A DNA stretch of 64,000 nucleotides from Mitsuaria sp. PDC51 (GTDB lineage: Bacteria; Pseudomonadota; Gammaproteobacteria; Burkholderiales; Burkholderiaceae_C), in NCBI RefSeq assembly GCF_900113225.1, contig NZ_FOZE01000001.1, positions 682,001-746,000 on the forward strand, read 5' to 3'. Made by a program: the position numbers and the translations under genes. Every line of letters starts with the position of its first letter. Within the stretch, counting starts at the first letter, position 1. Under the pieces are notes generated by a model. The model did no database searches and was not told the DNA's origin. It saw only the letters and a program-made list of their open reading frames with translations. Of this stretch, positions 29,068-39,232 are shown one piece after another.

Positions 29068-29582
29068 CGCGCCGCCTTCAGCGCGGGCAGCAGCTTGTCG
29101 CGCCAGACCTCGGCGGTCACCGGTCCCTGGTGGCGATAGCGCACGCGCCCGCGGGCGTCGATGACGAAGGTCTCCGGCACGCCCTGCACGCCGAAGTCCA
29201 GGCCGACCCGGCCATCGGCGTCGATCGCCGACGCCCGGTACGGGTTGCCCACGGCGCCCAGCAGCGCGCGGGCCGCGTCGTCCCGGTCCTTGTAGTTGAG
29301 GCCGTACAGCGGCACACCGTCGCGCGCCGACAGCTGGCGCAGCGCCGGCAGCTCCTGCCGGCAGGGCTCGCACCAGGACGCCCAGACGTTGAGCATCCAC
29401 GGCTGCCCGCGCAGGGCGGCGCTTCCCAGTTGCTGGCCGGGGTCCTCGAGCACCGGACGCTCGAACACCGGGACCGGGCGATCCAGCAGCGCCGAGGGCA
29501 GCGCGCGTGGATCGCGTTCCAGCCCGAGGGCCAGCATCAGCGCCAGGCCCAGGAACAGCAGCAGCGGCAACAGGTAGCGCAT
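29064..29582 (-). CDS. ccmG: Thiol:disulfide interchange protein CcmG/DsbE
   Basis: 172 residues. An N-terminal membrane anchor (2-20) precedes a thioredoxin-like domain with active site WCEPC (C71, C74) and the cis-proline region QGVPETFVID. It faces the periplasm and passes reductant to CcmH and apocytochrome c. It has the normal length, and its start directly abuts the ccmF stop. Confidence 0.94.
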   Translation of the reverse strand: MRYLLPLLLFLGLALMLALGLERDPRALPSALLDRPVPVFERPVLEDPGQQLGSAALRGQPWMLNVWASWCEPCRQELPALRQLSARDGVPLYGLNYKDRDDAARALLGAVGNPYRASAIDADGRVGLDFGVQGVPETFVIDARGRVRYRHQGPVTAEVWRDKLLPALKAAR

Positions 29583-31648
29583 CAGGCGGTTTCCTCCCGG
29601 GTGAGGGCCGGACCGCCGGGCAAGGCGACGCCGGCGGGCGCCGCGCCCGGCGAGCGCGCGCGGCCGGGCGCCGTGGCCCGTGCGGGCGCCGCCGGATGGG
29701 ACAACGGATCGCGCTCATGCCGGGGCATGCGCAGCCGTCGGTCCGCCATCGCCAGCAGCCCGCCGATCGCCATCAAGGCCACGCCGGCCCAGATCCAGGC
29801 CATGAACGGCTTGACGTGCAGCCGCACATGCCAGCGGCCGTCCCCCACCGGATCGGCCAGCACGACGAACAGGTCGCGCCGCCAGCCGACGTCGATGGCG
29901 GGCTGGCTCAGGGCCGTGCCGTCGGCGCGGAACACGCGCTTCTCCGGATGCAGCGTCGCCGCGCCGGCTCGGAAGGTCGCCCGCACGCTGTCGTGGTTGG
30001 GACCGGCCACCGGATCCAGCGACTCGAACTGGAAGCGCACGCCATCGAGCACCACGGCCTCCCCGACCGCGAGCGCCGCCTCCTGGCGCTGCTCGAAACC
30101 GGTGGCCAGCGTCGCGCCGAGCACGAACACCCCCAGGCCCGCATGCGCGGCCAGCATGCCCCACCAGCCGGCCGGCTGGCGCCGCGCGCGGCGTCCGAGT
30201 CCGCCCTCGCCGGCGGTGCGCAGCCGGTCGTGGGCGTGGGACAGCGCCGAGCCGATGCACCAGGCCGCCAGCACCACGCCGAAGCCGGCCAGCGGCGTCC
30301 AGCCGGACAAGCGGCCGCCGGTGAGCCCGAGCAGCGCCAGCGCGCAGGCGCCGCTGGCGATGAGCGCGCCGCGCAGCTGGCGGCGCAGCTCCGGCACCGG
30401 CGCCCGCTTCCAGCGCGCCAGCGGACCGACGCCCATCAGCACCAGCGCCGGCACCAGCATCGGCATGAAGACCGCTTCGAAGTAGGGCGGGCCGACGGAG
30501 ATCTTCTCGCCGCGCAGCACGTCCAGCGCCAGCGGATAGAGCGTGCCCAGCAGCACGGCCAGCGCGGCCACGCCGAGCAGCACGTTGTTGAGCAGCAGCA
30601 GGGTCTCGCGCGACAGCGCCGCGAAGCGGCCGCCCAGCCCGACCTGCGGCGCGCGCCAGGCGAAGAGCAGCAGCGAGCCGCCGACCACCGCGATCATCAT
30701 CGACAGGATGTAGAGGCCGCGGCCCGGGTCGACCGCGAAGGCATGCACCGAGGTGAGCACGCCCGAGCGCACGAGGAAGGTGCCCAGCAGGCTCAGCGAG
30801 AACGCCGCGATGGCGAGCAGCACGGTCCAGCTGCGGAAGGCGCCGCGGCGGTCGGTGACGACCAGCGAGTGGATCAGCGCCGTGCCGACCAGCCAGGGCA
30901 TCAGCGACGCGTTCTCGACCGGGTCCCAGAACCACCAGCCGCCCCAGCCCAGCACGCCGTAGGCCCAGGCGCTGCCCAGCAGGATGCCCAGCGTGAGGAA
31001 GCTCCAGGCGGCCAGCGTCCACGGCCGCGACCAGCGCGCCCAGGCGGCGTCCAGGCGCCCCGACAGCAGCGCGGCCAGTCCGAAGGCGAAGGCCACCGAG
31101 AAACCGACGTAGCCCATGTAGAGGAAGGGCGGATGCGCGACCATGCCGGGGTCCTGCAGCAGCGGGTTGAGGTCGCGGCCCTCGGGCGCGGCCGGCGACA
31201 GCCGCGCGAACGGGTTGGACAGCCACAGCAGGAACACCAGCATGCCGATGCTGAGGGCGCCCAGCACCGCGAGCACGCGCGCGACGTAGTCGCGCGGCAG
31301 GCGGCCGCTGAGCAGCGCCACCGCCGCCCCCCAGACGCTCAGCAGCGTCTGCCAGAGCAGCATCGAGCCCTCGTGGCCGCCCCAGACCGCGGTGAAGCGG
31401 TAGATCGCGGGCAGCGTCGAATGCGAGTTCGCCGCGACGTACAGCACCGAGAAGTCGCCCCTCAGGAAGCAGGCGGCCAGCACGCCGAAGGCCAGCAGGC
31501 ACAGCGCACATTGCAGCAGCGCGGCGGGCCGGGCCACGCGCATCCATGGCGCCACGCCGCAGTGCGCGCCGACCAGCGGCAGCACCGCCTGCACGACGGC
31601 CACCAGCAGGGCGAGCACCAGCGCGAACAGGCCGATCTCGGGAATCAT
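29582..31648 (-). CDS. ccmF: Haem lyase subunit CcmF
   Basis: 688 residues with about 15 membrane helices. The haem-handling motif [19 protein letters not shown] and conserved periplasmic His residues (for example in [12 protein letters not shown] and [20 protein letters not shown]) are present. CcmF takes haem from CcmE and attaches it covalently to apocytochrome c with CcmH and CcmI. The tail after the last helix is Ala/Arg/Pro-rich and longer than usual. The start overlaps the ccmE stop by 4 bases. Confidence 0.95.
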   Translation of the reverse strand: MIPEIGLFALVLALLVAVVQAVLPLVGAHCGVAPWMRVARPAALLQCALCLLAFGVLAACFLRGDFSVLYVAANSHSTLPAIYRFTAVWGGHEGSMLLWQTLLSVWGAAVALLSGRLPRDYVARVLAVLGALSIGMLVFLLWLSNPFARLSPAAPEGRDLNPLLQDPGMVAHPPFLYMGYVGFSVAFAFGLAALLSGRLDAAWARWSRPWTLAAWSFLTLGILLGSAWAYGVLGWGGWWFWDPVENASLMPWLVGTALIHSLVVTDRRGAFRSWTVLLAIAAFSLSLLGTFLVRSGVLTSVHAFAVDPGRGLYILSMMIAVVGGSLLLFAWRAPQVGLGGRFAALSRETLLLLNNVLLGVAALAVLLGTLYPLALDVLRGEKISVGPPYFEAVFMPMLVPALVLMGVGPLARWKRAPVPELRRQLRGALIASGACALALLGLTGGRLSGWTPLAGFGVVLAAWCIGSALSHAHDRLRTAGEGGLGRRARRQPAGWWGMLAAHAGLGVFVLGATLATGFEQRQEAALAVGEAVVLDGVRFQFESLDPVAGPNHDSVRATFRAGAATLHPEKRVFRADGTALSQPAIDVGWRRDLFVVLADPVGDGRWHVRLHVKPFMAWIWAGVALMAIGGLLAMADRRLRMPRHERDPLSHPAAPARATAPGRARSPGAAPAGVALPGGPALTREETA

Positions 31649-32151
31649 GGCGCGACTCCCGGGACGAGCGCGGGCGAGTCCGCCGCGACTCCGCCAGTGC
31701 GACGGGTGCCGCCGGTGGCGCCGGCCTGCCTGGCGTGATCGAGCGCCGCGGCCGCTTCCGGCGGCATGTAGTTCTCGTCATGCTTGGCCAGGACCTGCGT
31801 GGCGACGAAGGCGCCGTCCTCGCGCAGGCGGCCGGCCACGACGACGCCCTTGCCCTCCTTGAACAGGTCGGGCAGCACGCCGCGATAGCGCACCGGCACG
31901 CGATGGACCTGGTCGGTGACGACGAAGCGGACGGTGAGGCTGTCGACGGCGTCGCGATGCAGCGAGGCCGGCTCCACCAGCCCGCCGAGGCGGAAGGCCG
32001 CGTCGCGCGGCGCCTGCGCCGCGGCGATCTGGGTCGGGCTGAAGAAGAACATGACGTTGTCGCCCAGCGCGCGCAGCACCAGCGTGGTCGCGAGCCCGAG
32101 GGCACCGACACCGAGCAGCACGGCCAGCAGGCGGCGTTGACGGGCTTTCAA
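31645..32151 (-). CDS. ccmE: Haem chaperone CcmE
   Basis: 168 residues. An N-terminal membrane anchor (7-27) precedes an OB-fold domain. The haem-binding motif [11 protein letters not shown] carries H124, which forms the covalent haem bond, and Y128, a haem ligand. It shuttles haem from CcmABCD to CcmF. The C-terminal 35 residues are flexible and Gly/Thr/Ala-rich. The start overlaps the ccmD stop by 4 bases. Confidence 0.95.
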   Translation of the reverse strand: MKARQRRLLAVLLGVGALGLATTLVLRALGDNVMFFFSPTQIAAAQAPRDAAFRLGGLVEPASLHRDAVDSLTVRFVVTDQVHRVPVRYRGVLPDLFKEGKGVVVAGRLREDGAFVATQVLAKHDENYMPPEAAAALDHARQAGATGGTRRTGGVAADSPALVPGVAP

Positions 32152-32282
32152 GCGGACTCCTCCTCGCCGGCCGGTTCAGGGAGCGGAGACGATCGGCGGG
32201 CACGGCGCCACAGCGCCAGCACTTCAACCAGCAGCAGCAGGCCCGCGGCCCAGCCGATGGCGAGGTAGAACGCGTGGCTCAT
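32148..32282 (-). CDS. ccmD: Haem exporter protein CcmD
   Basis: 44 residues: a single membrane helix ([19 protein letters not shown]) followed by a basic WRRARR and an acidic tail. Size, topology and position between ccmC and ccmE identify CcmD, which helps release haem-loaded CcmE from CcmABC. Its ATG at 32282 overlaps the ccmC stop. Confidence 0.88.
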   Translation of the reverse strand: MSHAFYLAIGWAAGLLLLVEVLALWRRARRSSPLPEPAGEEESA

Positions 32283-33187
32283 GGCAGTGCCTCCAGGTGG
32301 CGTTCGCGCAGCAGGCAGCGGGCGCGCGCCAGCGAGACCGCGATCGCGTAGGCCCAGCAGGCCAGCGCCATCAGCAGCATGCCGGCGAGCATCGAGCTCG
32401 CCATGGACGGGGCGGCATCGAAGCGGATCGACGCGCCTTGATGCAGCGTGTTCCACCACTTCACCGAGAAGTAGATGACCGGCACGTTGACGACACCGAC
32501 CAGCAGCAGCAAGGCCCCGGCGTGATCGGCGCGGCGGACGTCGTCGATGGCCGAGACCAGGGCCAGGTAGCCGAGGTAGAGGAACAGCAGCAGCAGCTCC
32601 GAGGTCAGCCGCGCATCCCAGACCCACCAGGTGCCCCAGGTCGGCTTGCCCCAGGCGGCGCCGGTCCACAGCGCGATGGCGGTGAAGACGGCGCCGGTGG
32701 GCGCCAGCGCGCGCGCCATCACCGGCGACAGCCGCGTGCGATAGATCAGCCCCAGCGCCGCATGCAGCGCCGCCACCAGGTACAGGAACATCGACATCCA
32801 GGCCGCGGGGACATGGAGGTAGATCAGGCGATAGACCTCGCCTTGCTGGTGGTCGGTGGGCGCGACGACGAAGCCGATCCACAGGCCCGCGGCGCCCAGC
32901 AGCGCGGCGGCGCTGGCGAACCACGGGACGGCGCGGGCGGCCCAGCGGTCGAAGACGACGGGCGAGGCGAGCGCGCGCCAGCGGCGTGGGCGAGCGAGTG
33001 GCTGATCGAGTGGGTGATCGAGCGGGTGATCGAGCGGGTGGGCACGCGGGCGAGCAGCCTGGCGTGCGTGGGACGCGGGTGCGTCGGCCGGATCGCCTGA
33101 ACGAGCGTGAGGCGCGCCGCTGCGCGTCATGTCGCCGACGGCGTCGGTCGACGTCGTGGCGAGCGGGGCGATGCCGGTCATCGACAT
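32279..33187 (-). CDS. ccmC: Haem exporter protein CcmC with extended N-terminus
   Basis: 302 residues. The core (about 78-300) has six membrane helices with the tryptophan-rich haem motif WGTWWVWDARLTSE (184-197) and the family His residues in YLHVPAAWM and NTLHQG. CcmC delivers haem to CcmE. Usual members are about 230-250 residues long; this one has an extra 70-residue polar N-terminus containing HPLDHPLDHPLDQPL from tandem repeats. A GAGGAGG ribosome-binding site (plus-strand 33196-33203) supports the ATG at 33187, and no other plausible start precedes the first helix, so the extension looks genuine. Confidence 0.92.
   Translation of the reverse strand: MSMTGIAPLATTSTDAVGDMTRSGAPHARSGDPADAPASHARQAARPRAHPLDHPLDHPLDQPLARPRRWRALASPVVFDRWAARAVPWFASAAALLGAAGLWIGFVVAPTDHQQGEVYRLIYLHVPAAWMSMFLYLVAALHAALGLIYRTRLSPVMARALAPTGAVFTAIALWTGAAWGKPTWGTWWVWDARLTSELLLLFLYLGYLALVSAIDDVRRADHAGALLLLVGVVNVPVIYFSVKWWNTLHQGASIRFDAAPSMASSMLAGMLLMALACWAYAIAVSLARARCLLRERHLEALP
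33001..33036 (-). repeat. 12-bp in-frame tandem repeat in the ccmC 5' end
   Basis: Three 12-bp units on the plus strand: GCTGATCGAGTG, GGTGATCGAGCG, GGTGATCGAGCG, followed by a partial unit. They encode the His-Pro-Leu-Asp repeats of the CcmC N-terminal extension and keep the frame. Confidence 0.75.
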
Positions 33188-33200
33188 GGCGGGGACCTCC

Positions 33201-33854
33201 TCATTCGACGGCCAGGCGCAGCGCGGCGGCCGTGGCCCAGGGCAGGGTGACCAGCGAGACCAGCAGCGCCGCGCCGAGCAGCGACAGCTGCGGGCCGGCG
33301 GCCAGGCCCTGCTGCGCGGCGGTGGTGGCGCCGCTGCCGAAGATCAGCGTCGGCACGCACAGCGGCAGCACGATCAGCGCGAGCAGCACATGCCCCCGCA
33401 GGCCCAGCGTCAGCGCCGCGCCGAAGGCGCCGAGCAGCGACAGGGCCGGCGTGCCGATCAGCAGCGCCAGCGCCAACACGCCGGTGGCCGTCGGCGCCAG
33501 GTCGTACTGCAGGGCCAGCAGCGGCGCGGCCACCACCAGCGGCGCGCCAGTCGACAGCCAGTGCGTCAGCGTCTTTGCGGCCACGACGGCCAGCGCGCCG
33601 CCGGGCGCCAGCACCGCCTGTTCCAGGCTGCCGTCGGCCAGGTCCGCTTCGAACAGCCGGTATTGGGACAGCAGCATCGCCAGCAGCGCCGCCACCCAGA
33701 TCACGCCCGGACCGAGCACCGCCAGCAAGGCTGGATCCGGGCCGATCGCCAGCGGGAACAGGCAGGCGACAAGCGCGAAGAACACCAGCGGCCCGAGCGC
33801 GTCGGCCGGCCGGCGCGCCGCCAGCAGCAGGTCGCGATGCAGCAGCGCCAGCAT
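33201..33854 (-). CDS. ccmB: Haem exporter permease CcmB
   Basis: 217 residues with about six membrane helices. It begins [20 protein letters not shown] and has [19 protein letters not shown], the typical CcmB segment. Together with the ATPase CcmA and CcmC it forms the complex that frees holo-CcmE. The ATG at 33854 shares a base with the ccmA stop (TGATG), so translation is coupled. It ends 13 bp before the ccmC start. Confidence 0.93.
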   Translation of the reverse strand: MLALLHRDLLLAARRPADALGPLVFFALVACLFPLAIGPDPALLAVLGPGVIWVAALLAMLLSQYRLFEADLADGSLEQAVLAPGGALAVVAAKTLTHWLSTGAPLVVAAPLLALQYDLAPTATGVLALALLIGTPALSLLGAFGAALTLGLRGHVLLALIVLPLCVPTLIFGSGATTAAQQGLAAGPQLSLLGAALLVSLVTLPWATAAALRLAVE

Positions 33855-34609
33855 CACGGCGCGGACTCCATGGCGCCGACGACCGGCGCCGAGGCGATGC
33901 CCGGATCGGGCCGGGAGGATGCGGGCCGAGATGATGCGGGACCCAGTGTCAGCGCGATGCAGCGGGGCAGCGGCAAGGCGAGCGGCTGATGGGTGGCGAC
34001 GACGGCGAGGCCGCCGGATTCCAGATGCGCCGTCAGCAGCCGGGCGAAGACCTGCTCGCCGTCGCCATCGAGCGCGGCGGTCGGCTCGTCGAGCAACCAC
34101 AGCGGGCGCGCGCTGGCTCGCACCCGCGCCAGCGCAAGCCGGCGGCGCTGGCCTTGCGACAGCCGCCGCGCCGGCGTCGCCGCCGCCTGCCGCAGGCCGA
34201 CCTCCTCGAGCGCGGTCTCAAGCGCCGCCGGCGGCAGGGCGTGGCCCCCGATGCGCGTGGCCAGCGCGAGGTTCTCACGCGCGCTCAGGTCCAGGCTCAG
34301 GCCGTTCTGATGCGCCAGGTAGGCCAGGCTCGCCGGGGCGGCGCCCTCGACCACGCCGTGCTCCCGCGGCAGCAGGCCGGCGAGCTGACGCAGCAGGCTG
34401 CTCTTGCCGCTGCCGTTGGGGCCGCGCAGCGCCAGCGCCTGCCCGGCGTGAAGCTCGAAACTCAGGTCGCGGAAGAGCCAGCGACCGCCGCGCGCGCAGC
34501 CCAGGCGTTCGACGCGCAGCGCGCGGCGCGGCGCATCAGGCGCATCAGGCGCATCGGGGGCGTCGGTGGCGGCGCGACCGTCGAGGTCGCCGCGCTCACG
34601 ATGCGCCAT
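33854..34609 (-). CDS. ccmA: Haem exporter ATPase CcmA
   Basis: 251 residues of an ABC ATPase. Walker A GPNGSGKS is at 60-67, the signature LSQGQ at 147-151, Walker B LWLLDEP at 167-173 and a switch His in VVATHQP. It powers release of haem-loaded CcmE. The N-terminus has an unconserved DAPDAPDAP stretch encoded by 9-bp repeats, and the C-terminus a 30-residue Ser/Pro tail. Its 5' end overlaps napC by 14 bases, fusing the nap and ccm gene groups into one unit. Confidence 0.92.
   Translation of the reverse strand: MAHRERGDLDGRAATDAPDAPDAPDAPRRALRVERLGCARGGRWLFRDLSFELHAGQALALRGPNGSGKSSLLRQLAGLLPREHGVVEGAAPASLAYLAHQNGLSLDLSARENLALATRIGGHALPPAALETALEEVGLRQAAATPARRLSQGQRRRLALARVRASARPLWLLDEPTAALDGDGEQVFARLLTAHLESGGLAVVATHQPLALPLPRCIALTLGPASSRPASSRPDPGIASAPVVGAMESAP
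34530..34556 (-). repeat. 9-bp in-frame tandem repeat in the ccmA 5' end
   Basis: Three units on the plus strand, GGCGCATCA, GGCGCATCA, GGCGCATCG, followed by a degenerate GGGGCGTCG. They encode the Asp-Ala-Pro repeats of CcmA. Confidence 0.75.
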
Positions 34610-35285
34610 CGCCCGGACGGCCCTGGGGGGCCGCGCCCGTTCTGGCCGCGTCGTCGCCCTTGGGCACGTGCTGGCCCGGGCTGTCGGACGGGCCCTCGCC
34701 CGGCGGGATGTGCGGCAACCGGTGCGCGATGCCCTTGTGGCAGTCGATGCAGGTCTTCTCCTTGTTGGCGAGGTAGGTCGAGTGCATCGCCTGCGCCCGC
34801 GCGCTCTGCCGCGTGAAGTCCATCGACCCGTAGTTGTGGCAGTTGCGACACTCCAGCGAGTCGTTGGCCTTGAAGCGCGCCCACTCGTGCTTGGCCAGCT
34901 CGAGCCGCTTGTCGTGGAATTTCTCCGGCGTGCTGATGGTCCCGAAGATCTTGCCCCAGACCTCCTTGGACGCCTGCATCTTGCGGGCGATCTTGTCGGT
35001 CCAGTTGTGCGGCACGTGGCAGTTGGAGCAGATCGCCCGCACGCCCGAGCGGTTGGTGTAGTGGATGGTGCTCTTGAGCTCCGCGTAGACGTTCTCGCGC
35101 ATCTCGTGGCAGCCGGTGCAGAAGGCCTCGGTGTTGGTCGCCTCCATCGCGGTGTTGAACGCGCCCCAGAAGACGACGCCGCCGATGAAACCGCCCAGCG
35201 TCAGGAAGCCGAGGCTGAAATGGACGCTGGGCCGTCGCAGGACGGTCCAGTAGCGCGTCAGGAGCCGGATCGTGGCTTGCAGCAT
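34596..35285 (-). CDS. napC: NapC/NirT-type tetrahaem cytochrome c
   Basis: 229 residues. An N-terminal membrane anchor (about 24-43) is followed by four CxxCH haem sites at 56-60, 86-90, 146-150 and 179-183. NapC takes electrons from the quinol pool and passes them to NapB. The C-terminal 35 residues are Pro/Gly/Asp-rich and unconserved. It ends inside ccmA, and napB lies 15 bp upstream. Confidence 0.94.
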   Translation of the reverse strand: MLQATIRLLTRYWTVLRRPSVHFSLGFLTLGGFIGGVVFWGAFNTAMEATNTEAFCTGCHEMRENVYAELKSTIHYTNRSGVRAICSNCHVPHNWTDKIARKMQASKEVWGKIFGTISTPEKFHDKRLELAKHEWARFKANDSLECRNCHNYGSMDFTRQSARAQAMHSTYLANKEKTCIDCHKGIAHRLPHIPPGEGPSDSPGQHVPKGDDAARTGAAPQGRPGDGAS

Positions 35286-35300
35286 GGTCCGCTCCCGGGC

Positions 35301-35897
35301 TCACTTGCGGCCCGCGGGCGCCGGGGCGGCCTTGCGGGTCTGCGGGTTCAGGGTGTCGCGCCGGATCAGCGTGTCGATGTCGACGAAAGTGTTGGGCACC
35401 ACCAGGGGCGCGGCGTCCTGCGGCACGTGGCATTGCACGCAGAAGTAGCGCCGCGTCGAGACCTGCCCGAGCATGTGCCCCTCGCGGTCCATGTAGTGGG
35501 TGATGCTCACCGGCACCGCCTGCGACACGGATGTCTTCGCCCGCGCATGGCAGTCCAGGCACTTGTTGAAGTTCTTGTCCAGCTGGTAGCCGTCGATCCG
35601 GTGCGGGATCGTCGGCGGCTGCATCGCGTAGTTGCGGGTGCGGCGCAGGTCGTCGTTGATCTGGTTGCCCAGCAGCGGCGGCTTGGTGGTCTCGGTGATC
35701 GGCGTGGGGCCGCGCGCCGCGTCGATGAAGGGCTGGCCCGGCTTCGGTCCGGCCGGCTGCGCCGCGGCCAGGCCGGCGGTCAGCAGCGCGGCGCCCGCGA
35801 TGCCGGCCGCGCGGCCGGCTGCATGACGGGCTGCATGTCGGACCACACGGGCGACGATCGCCAGGAGCCGGCGCGGGAGAGTGTGCATCGGGGTCAT
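35301..35897 (-). CDS. napB: Periplasmic nitrate reductase dihaem subunit NapB
   Basis: 198 residues. A long basic N-terminus leads into a signal peptide (about 31-47, ending GLAAAQ). Haem sites are CLDCH (113-117) and CVQCH (153-157), with distal His in PPTIPHRIDGY and SITHYMDREGHML. It transfers electrons from NapC to NapA in the periplasm. An ATG four codons into the gene is an alternative start. napA ends 13 bp upstream. Confidence 0.93.
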   Translation of the reverse strand: MTPMHTLPRRLLAIVARVVRHAARHAAGRAAGIAGAALLTAGLAAAQPAGPKPGQPFIDAARGPTPITETTKPPLLGNQINDDLRRTRNYAMQPPTIPHRIDGYQLDKNFNKCLDCHARAKTSVSQAVPVSITHYMDREGHMLGQVSTRRYFCVQCHVPQDAAPLVVPNTFVDIDTLIRRDTLNPQTRKAAPAPAGRK

Positions 35898-35910
35898 CGC
35901 GCGTTCTCCT

Positions 35911-38406
35911 TCAGGCGACCTTGGTGATCTTGACCGCGCACTTCTTGTAATCCGTCTGCAGCGAGATCGGATCGGTCGCGTCCAGGGTCACCTTGTTGAT
36001 CAGCTCGCTCGCGTCGAACCAGGGCACGAACACCAGGCCCTGCGGCGGCCGGTTGCGGCCGCGGGTCTCGACCCGGGTCTGCATCTTCCCGCGTCGCGAC
36101 GAGATCTCCACCAGCGAGCCGCGCCGCACGCCCAGCGCCTTGGCGTCGTCCGGATGCATGTAGCAGTAGGCGTTGGGCACCGCGCGATGCAGTTCCGGCA
36201 CGCGGCGCGTCATCGAGCCCGAATGCCAGTGCTCGAGCACCCGTCCGGTCGAGAGCCAGAACGGATAGTCCTTGTCCGGGGACTCGGGCGGCGGCTCGTA
36301 GGGCAGGGCGAAGATGTTGGCCTTGCCATCGGGGTTGCCGTAGAACTGCCAGCCGGTGCCGGCCTTGACGTAGGGATCCTCGCCCTCGCGGTAGCGCCAG
36401 CGCGTCTCCTTGCCGTTGACCACCGGCCAGCGGATGCCGCGCGCCTTGTGGTACTCGTCGAACGGGGCCAGGTCGTGCCCATGGCCGCGGCCGAAGCTGG
36501 CGTACTCCTCGAAGAGGCCCTTCTGCAGGTAGAAGCCAAAGGCCTGCGCCTCGTCGTTGGCGTAGGCCTTGTCGACGTCCGCCAGCGGGAACTTGTCGAC
36601 ATGGCCGTTGCGGTAGAGCACGTCATACAGCGTCTTGCCGCGCAGGCCGGGTTTCTGGTCGATCAGTTCCTGCGGCCAGACCTCCTCGACCTTGAAGCGC
36701 TTGGAGAACTCCACCAACTGCCACAGGTCGGAACGCGCGTCGCCCGGCGCCTTCACCAGCTGGTGCCAGAAGTGGGTGCGGCGCTCGGCGTTGCCGTAGG
36801 CGCCTTCCTTCTCGACCCACATCGCGCTGGGCAGGATCAGGTCGGCGGCGACGGCGGTCACCGTCGGGTAGACGTCGGAGACGACGATGAAGTTCTCCGG
36901 ATTGCGGTAGCCCGGGTAGGTCTCCTGCATCAGGTTGGCGCCGGCCTGCATGTTGTTGTTGACCATCACCCAGTAGGCGTTGAGCGCGCCGTCCTTGAGC
37001 TTGCGGTTCTGCTCCACCGCGTGATAGCCGGGCTTGGCCGGGATGGTGCCCTCGGGCAGGCGCCAGATCTCCTCGGCGTGCGCGCGGTGCTTGGGATTGG
37101 TCACCACCATGTCCGCCGGCAGCCGGTGGGCGAAGGTGCCGACCTCGCGCGCGGTGCCGCAGGCCGAGGGCTGTCCCGTCAGCGAGAACGGGCTGTTGCC
37201 CGGCGTCGAGATCTTGCCGGTCAGCAGGTGGATGTTGTAGATGAGGTTGTTGGCCCAGGTGCCGCGTGTGTGCTGGTTGAAGCCCATGGTCCAGAACGAG
37301 GTGACCTTGGTCTTGGGGTCCGCGTACAGCTCGGCCAGCGCCTTGAGGCGGTTTTTCGGCACGCCGGTCAGTTCGGCGGTGTAGTCGAGGTCGTACTTGC
37401 TGACGAACTTCGCGTACTCGTCGAAGGTGATGGGCTTGGCGCCATTGGGGTCGCCGGCATTCTTCGCGGCCTTCTGCAGCGGATGCTCCGGCCGCAGGCC
37501 GTAGCCGATGTCGGGATTGCCCAGCTTGAAGTTGGCGTGCTTCTCGACGAACTCCTTGTTGACGCGGTTGGTCGAGATGATGTGATGGGCGATGTAGTTG
37601 AGGATCGCCAGGTCGGTCTGCGGCTTGAAGATCAGCTCGATGTCGGCCAGCTCGCAGGAGCGGTGCTCGAAGGTCGACAGCACCGCGACCTTCACGTCCG
37701 GGCCGCTGAGCCGCCGGTCGGTGACGCGGGTCCACAGCACCGGATGCATCTCGGCCATGTTGGAGCCCCACAGCACGAAGACGGTGGCGTTCTCGATGTC
37801 GTCGTAGCAGCCCATCGGCTCGTCCATGCCGAAGGTCCGCATGAAGCCGGTCACCGCCGAGGCCATGCAGTGGCGCGCGTTGGGATCGAGGTTGTTGCTG
37901 CGCAAGCCCGCCTTCATCAGCTTGGACGCGGCGTAGCCCTCCCAGACCGTCCACTGGCCCGAGCCGAACATGCCCACCGCCGTCGGTCCCTTGGCCTTGA
38001 GCGTCTTCTTGAACTGCTCGGCCATCACGTCGAAGGCGCGGTCCCAGCTCACCGGCTGGAACTCGCCGTCCTTGGCGTACTGGCCGTCCTTCATCCGCAG
38101 CAGCGGCGTGGTGAGCCGGTCCGCGCCGTACATGATCTTGGACAGGAAGTAGCCCTTGACGCAGTTCAGGCCGCGGTTGACCTCGGCTTCGGGATCGCCC
38201 TGGGTCGCGACGACGCGGTTGTCCTTGACCGCCACCTGCACATGGCAGCCGGTGCCGCAGAAGCGGCACGGCGCCTTGGACCAGGTCAGCTTCGAGGCCT
38301 GCGCGTAGGCGTTGCCGTCCTGGGCCAGGACCTCGATGGGAACGCCCGCCACGGCGCCGGCGGCGACGGCGGCGGAATGTCGGACGAAGTCGCGGCGAGT
38401 GCTCAT
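35911..38406 (-). CDS. napA: Periplasmic nitrate reductase catalytic subunit NapA
   Basis: 831 residues, normal for NapA. A Tat signal ([20 protein letters not shown]) exports the folded enzyme. The [4Fe-4S] ligands are in CRFCGTGC and the later GLNCVKG; the molybdenum-ligating Cys is in [12 protein letters not shown]. The C-terminal molybdopterin-binding region includes [20 protein letters not shown]. It reduces nitrate to nitrite with a bis-MGD molybdenum centre. The start ATG at 38406 overlaps the napD stop (ATGA). NapD probably chaperones its signal peptide. Confidence 0.96.
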   Translation of the reverse strand: MSTRRDFVRHSAAVAAGAVAGVPIEVLAQDGNAYAQASKLTWSKAPCRFCGTGCHVQVAVKDNRVVATQGDPEAEVNRGLNCVKGYFLSKIMYGADRLTTPLLRMKDGQYAKDGEFQPVSWDRAFDVMAEQFKKTLKAKGPTAVGMFGSGQWTVWEGYAASKLMKAGLRSNNLDPNARHCMASAVTGFMRTFGMDEPMGCYDDIENATVFVLWGSNMAEMHPVLWTRVTDRRLSGPDVKVAVLSTFEHRSCELADIELIFKPQTDLAILNYIAHHIISTNRVNKEFVEKHANFKLGNPDIGYGLRPEHPLQKAAKNAGDPNGAKPITFDEYAKFVSKYDLDYTAELTGVPKNRLKALAELYADPKTKVTSFWTMGFNQHTRGTWANNLIYNIHLLTGKISTPGNSPFSLTGQPSACGTAREVGTFAHRLPADMVVTNPKHRAHAEEIWRLPEGTIPAKPGYHAVEQNRKLKDGALNAYWVMVNNNMQAGANLMQETYPGYRNPENFIVVSDVYPTVTAVAADLILPSAMWVEKEGAYGNAERRTHFWHQLVKAPGDARSDLWQLVEFSKRFKVEEVWPQELIDQKPGLRGKTLYDVLYRNGHVDKFPLADVDKAYANDEAQAFGFYLQKGLFEEYASFGRGHGHDLAPFDEYHKARGIRWPVVNGKETRWRYREGEDPYVKAGTGWQFYGNPDGKANIFALPYEPPPESPDKDYPFWLSTGRVLEHWHSGSMTRRVPELHRAVPNAYCYMHPDDAKALGVRRGSLVEISSRRGKMQTRVETRGRNRPPQGLVFVPWFDASELINKVTLDATDPISLQTDYKKCAVKITKVA

Positions 38407-38687
38407 GGTCGGGGTTCCTCTTGAAGGCAAGGCTCGGGTTCGGGTTCGGGTTCGACGTGCTGGTAGACCAGCGCGACGTTGACCACGCCGGGCAGGCCTT
38501 GCAGCTCGCCGACCTGGTCCAGGATCTCGCCGGCGGTATTGCCGTCCAGCGTCACGACCAGCTTGCCGCTGGCCGAGCGACCGTGGAGTCGCGCCGACGG
38601 CATCCGGTCGACCGCGGCGGCGGCGGCGTCGAGCAGGCGTGGCAACACCTGCACCACCACGCTGGCGATGTGCATCTCTGCGGGCAT
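38403..38687 (-). CDS. napD: NapA signal-peptide chaperone NapD
   Basis: 94 residues, ferredoxin-like fold, with [12 protein letters not shown] near the N-terminus and [32 protein letters not shown] (split here only as description) in the core. NapD binds the NapA Tat signal and helps cofactor loading in the cytoplasm. The C-terminus carries an EPEPEPEP tail from 6-bp repeats and then overlaps napA. Confidence 0.88.
   Translation of the reverse strand: MPAEMHIASVVVQVLPRLLDAAAAAVDRMPSARLHGRSASGKLVVTLDGNTAGEILDQVGELQGLPGVVNVALVYQHVEPEPEPEPCLQEEPRP
38431..38454 (-). repeat. 6-bp in-frame tandem repeat at the napD 3' end
   Basis: Four 6-bp units on the plus strand (GGCTCG then three GGTTCG) encode alternating Pro and Glu near the NapD C-terminus, about 25 bases before the napA start. 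Confidence 0.75.
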
Positions 38688-38782
38688 GGCATGCCTCGGA
38701 AGGGGTTCAGGGCCGCGATCGGCGGCGTGTGGCCGGAGGGATCGCGTGGAGACGCCGCGGCGGCGGCGGTGGGGGGCGGTTG

Positions 38783-38953
38783 CTACCCGCCGGGCGGGCC
38801 GGCGAACATCTGGTAGACCCAGACGGTGAATCCATAACCCGCGACGGTGACGACGGCCAGCACGGGCGCCATCACGACAGCGAGGAACAGGAAGCTGCGC
38901 AGCTCTTCGGTGCGCGTCGACGGCGAGGCGTCGGTCGGAGGGAACAATGGCAT
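38783..38953 (-). CDS. napE: Small membrane protein NapE
   Basis: 56 residues found by direct translation. A polar N-terminus with RTEELRSFLFLAVVMAPVLA leads into one membrane helix (about 21-47: VLAVVTVAGYGFTVWVY) and a short QMFAGPPGG tail. The length, the TEELRSF-helix layout and the position before napD fit NapE, whose role in nitrate reduction is unclear. A GGGAGAAG ribosome-binding site precedes ATG 38953. It is the first gene of the nap-ccm unit; napD begins 95 bp downstream. Confidence 0.85.
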   Translation of the reverse strand: MPLFPPTDASPSTRTEELRSFLFLAVVMAPVLAVVTVAGYGFTVWVYQMFAGPPGG

Positions 38954-39023
38954 CACGGCTTCTCCCTGGCGGTCGGCCCCTTGAACCTGGCGGTTTCTGT
39001 TTTGTGCGCGGGGCGACCAACCG

Positions 39024-39053
39024 GTTATAGCGGTGGCCTCCTCGGACTGTCAA
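39024..39053 (-). promoter_or_regulatory. Sigma-70-like promoter of the nap-ccm unit
   Basis: On the minus strand TTGACA (39053-39048) and TATAAC (39029-39024) are separated by 18 bases. The predicted transcript would start near 39017, about 64 bases before napE. Both hexamers are close to consensus, unusual in this GC-rich window. Confidence 0.6.
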
Positions 39054-39179
39054 CGAGAACCCGCGTGTAACCGGCCCAAGGCCCCGATCACAGGGACATC
39101 GCGCGCAGGTCGTCCCGACGGGGGCAGGTGTTGCGGGGAACATGGGCGGCGATTCTTCGCCGCAGCCTCATGCCGCGTG

Positions 39180-39193
39180 TTGACGACTGTCAA
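39180..39193. promoter_or_regulatory. FNR/DNR-like palindrome upstream of nap
   Basis: TTGACGACTGTCAA is a perfect TTGAC-N4-GTCAA inverted repeat, the shape of CRP/FNR-superfamily sites (FNR consensus TTGAT-N4-ATCAA; DNR/NnrR-type sites often have C and G). It lies about 170 bases upstream of the predicted nap start site, too far for classical class II activation, and close to the 3' end of the DUF721 gene. Confidence 0.45.
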
Positions 39194-39232
39194 CGCAGGG
39201 GCCGGACGCCGTCAAAGGCCCGGCGCGTCGCT

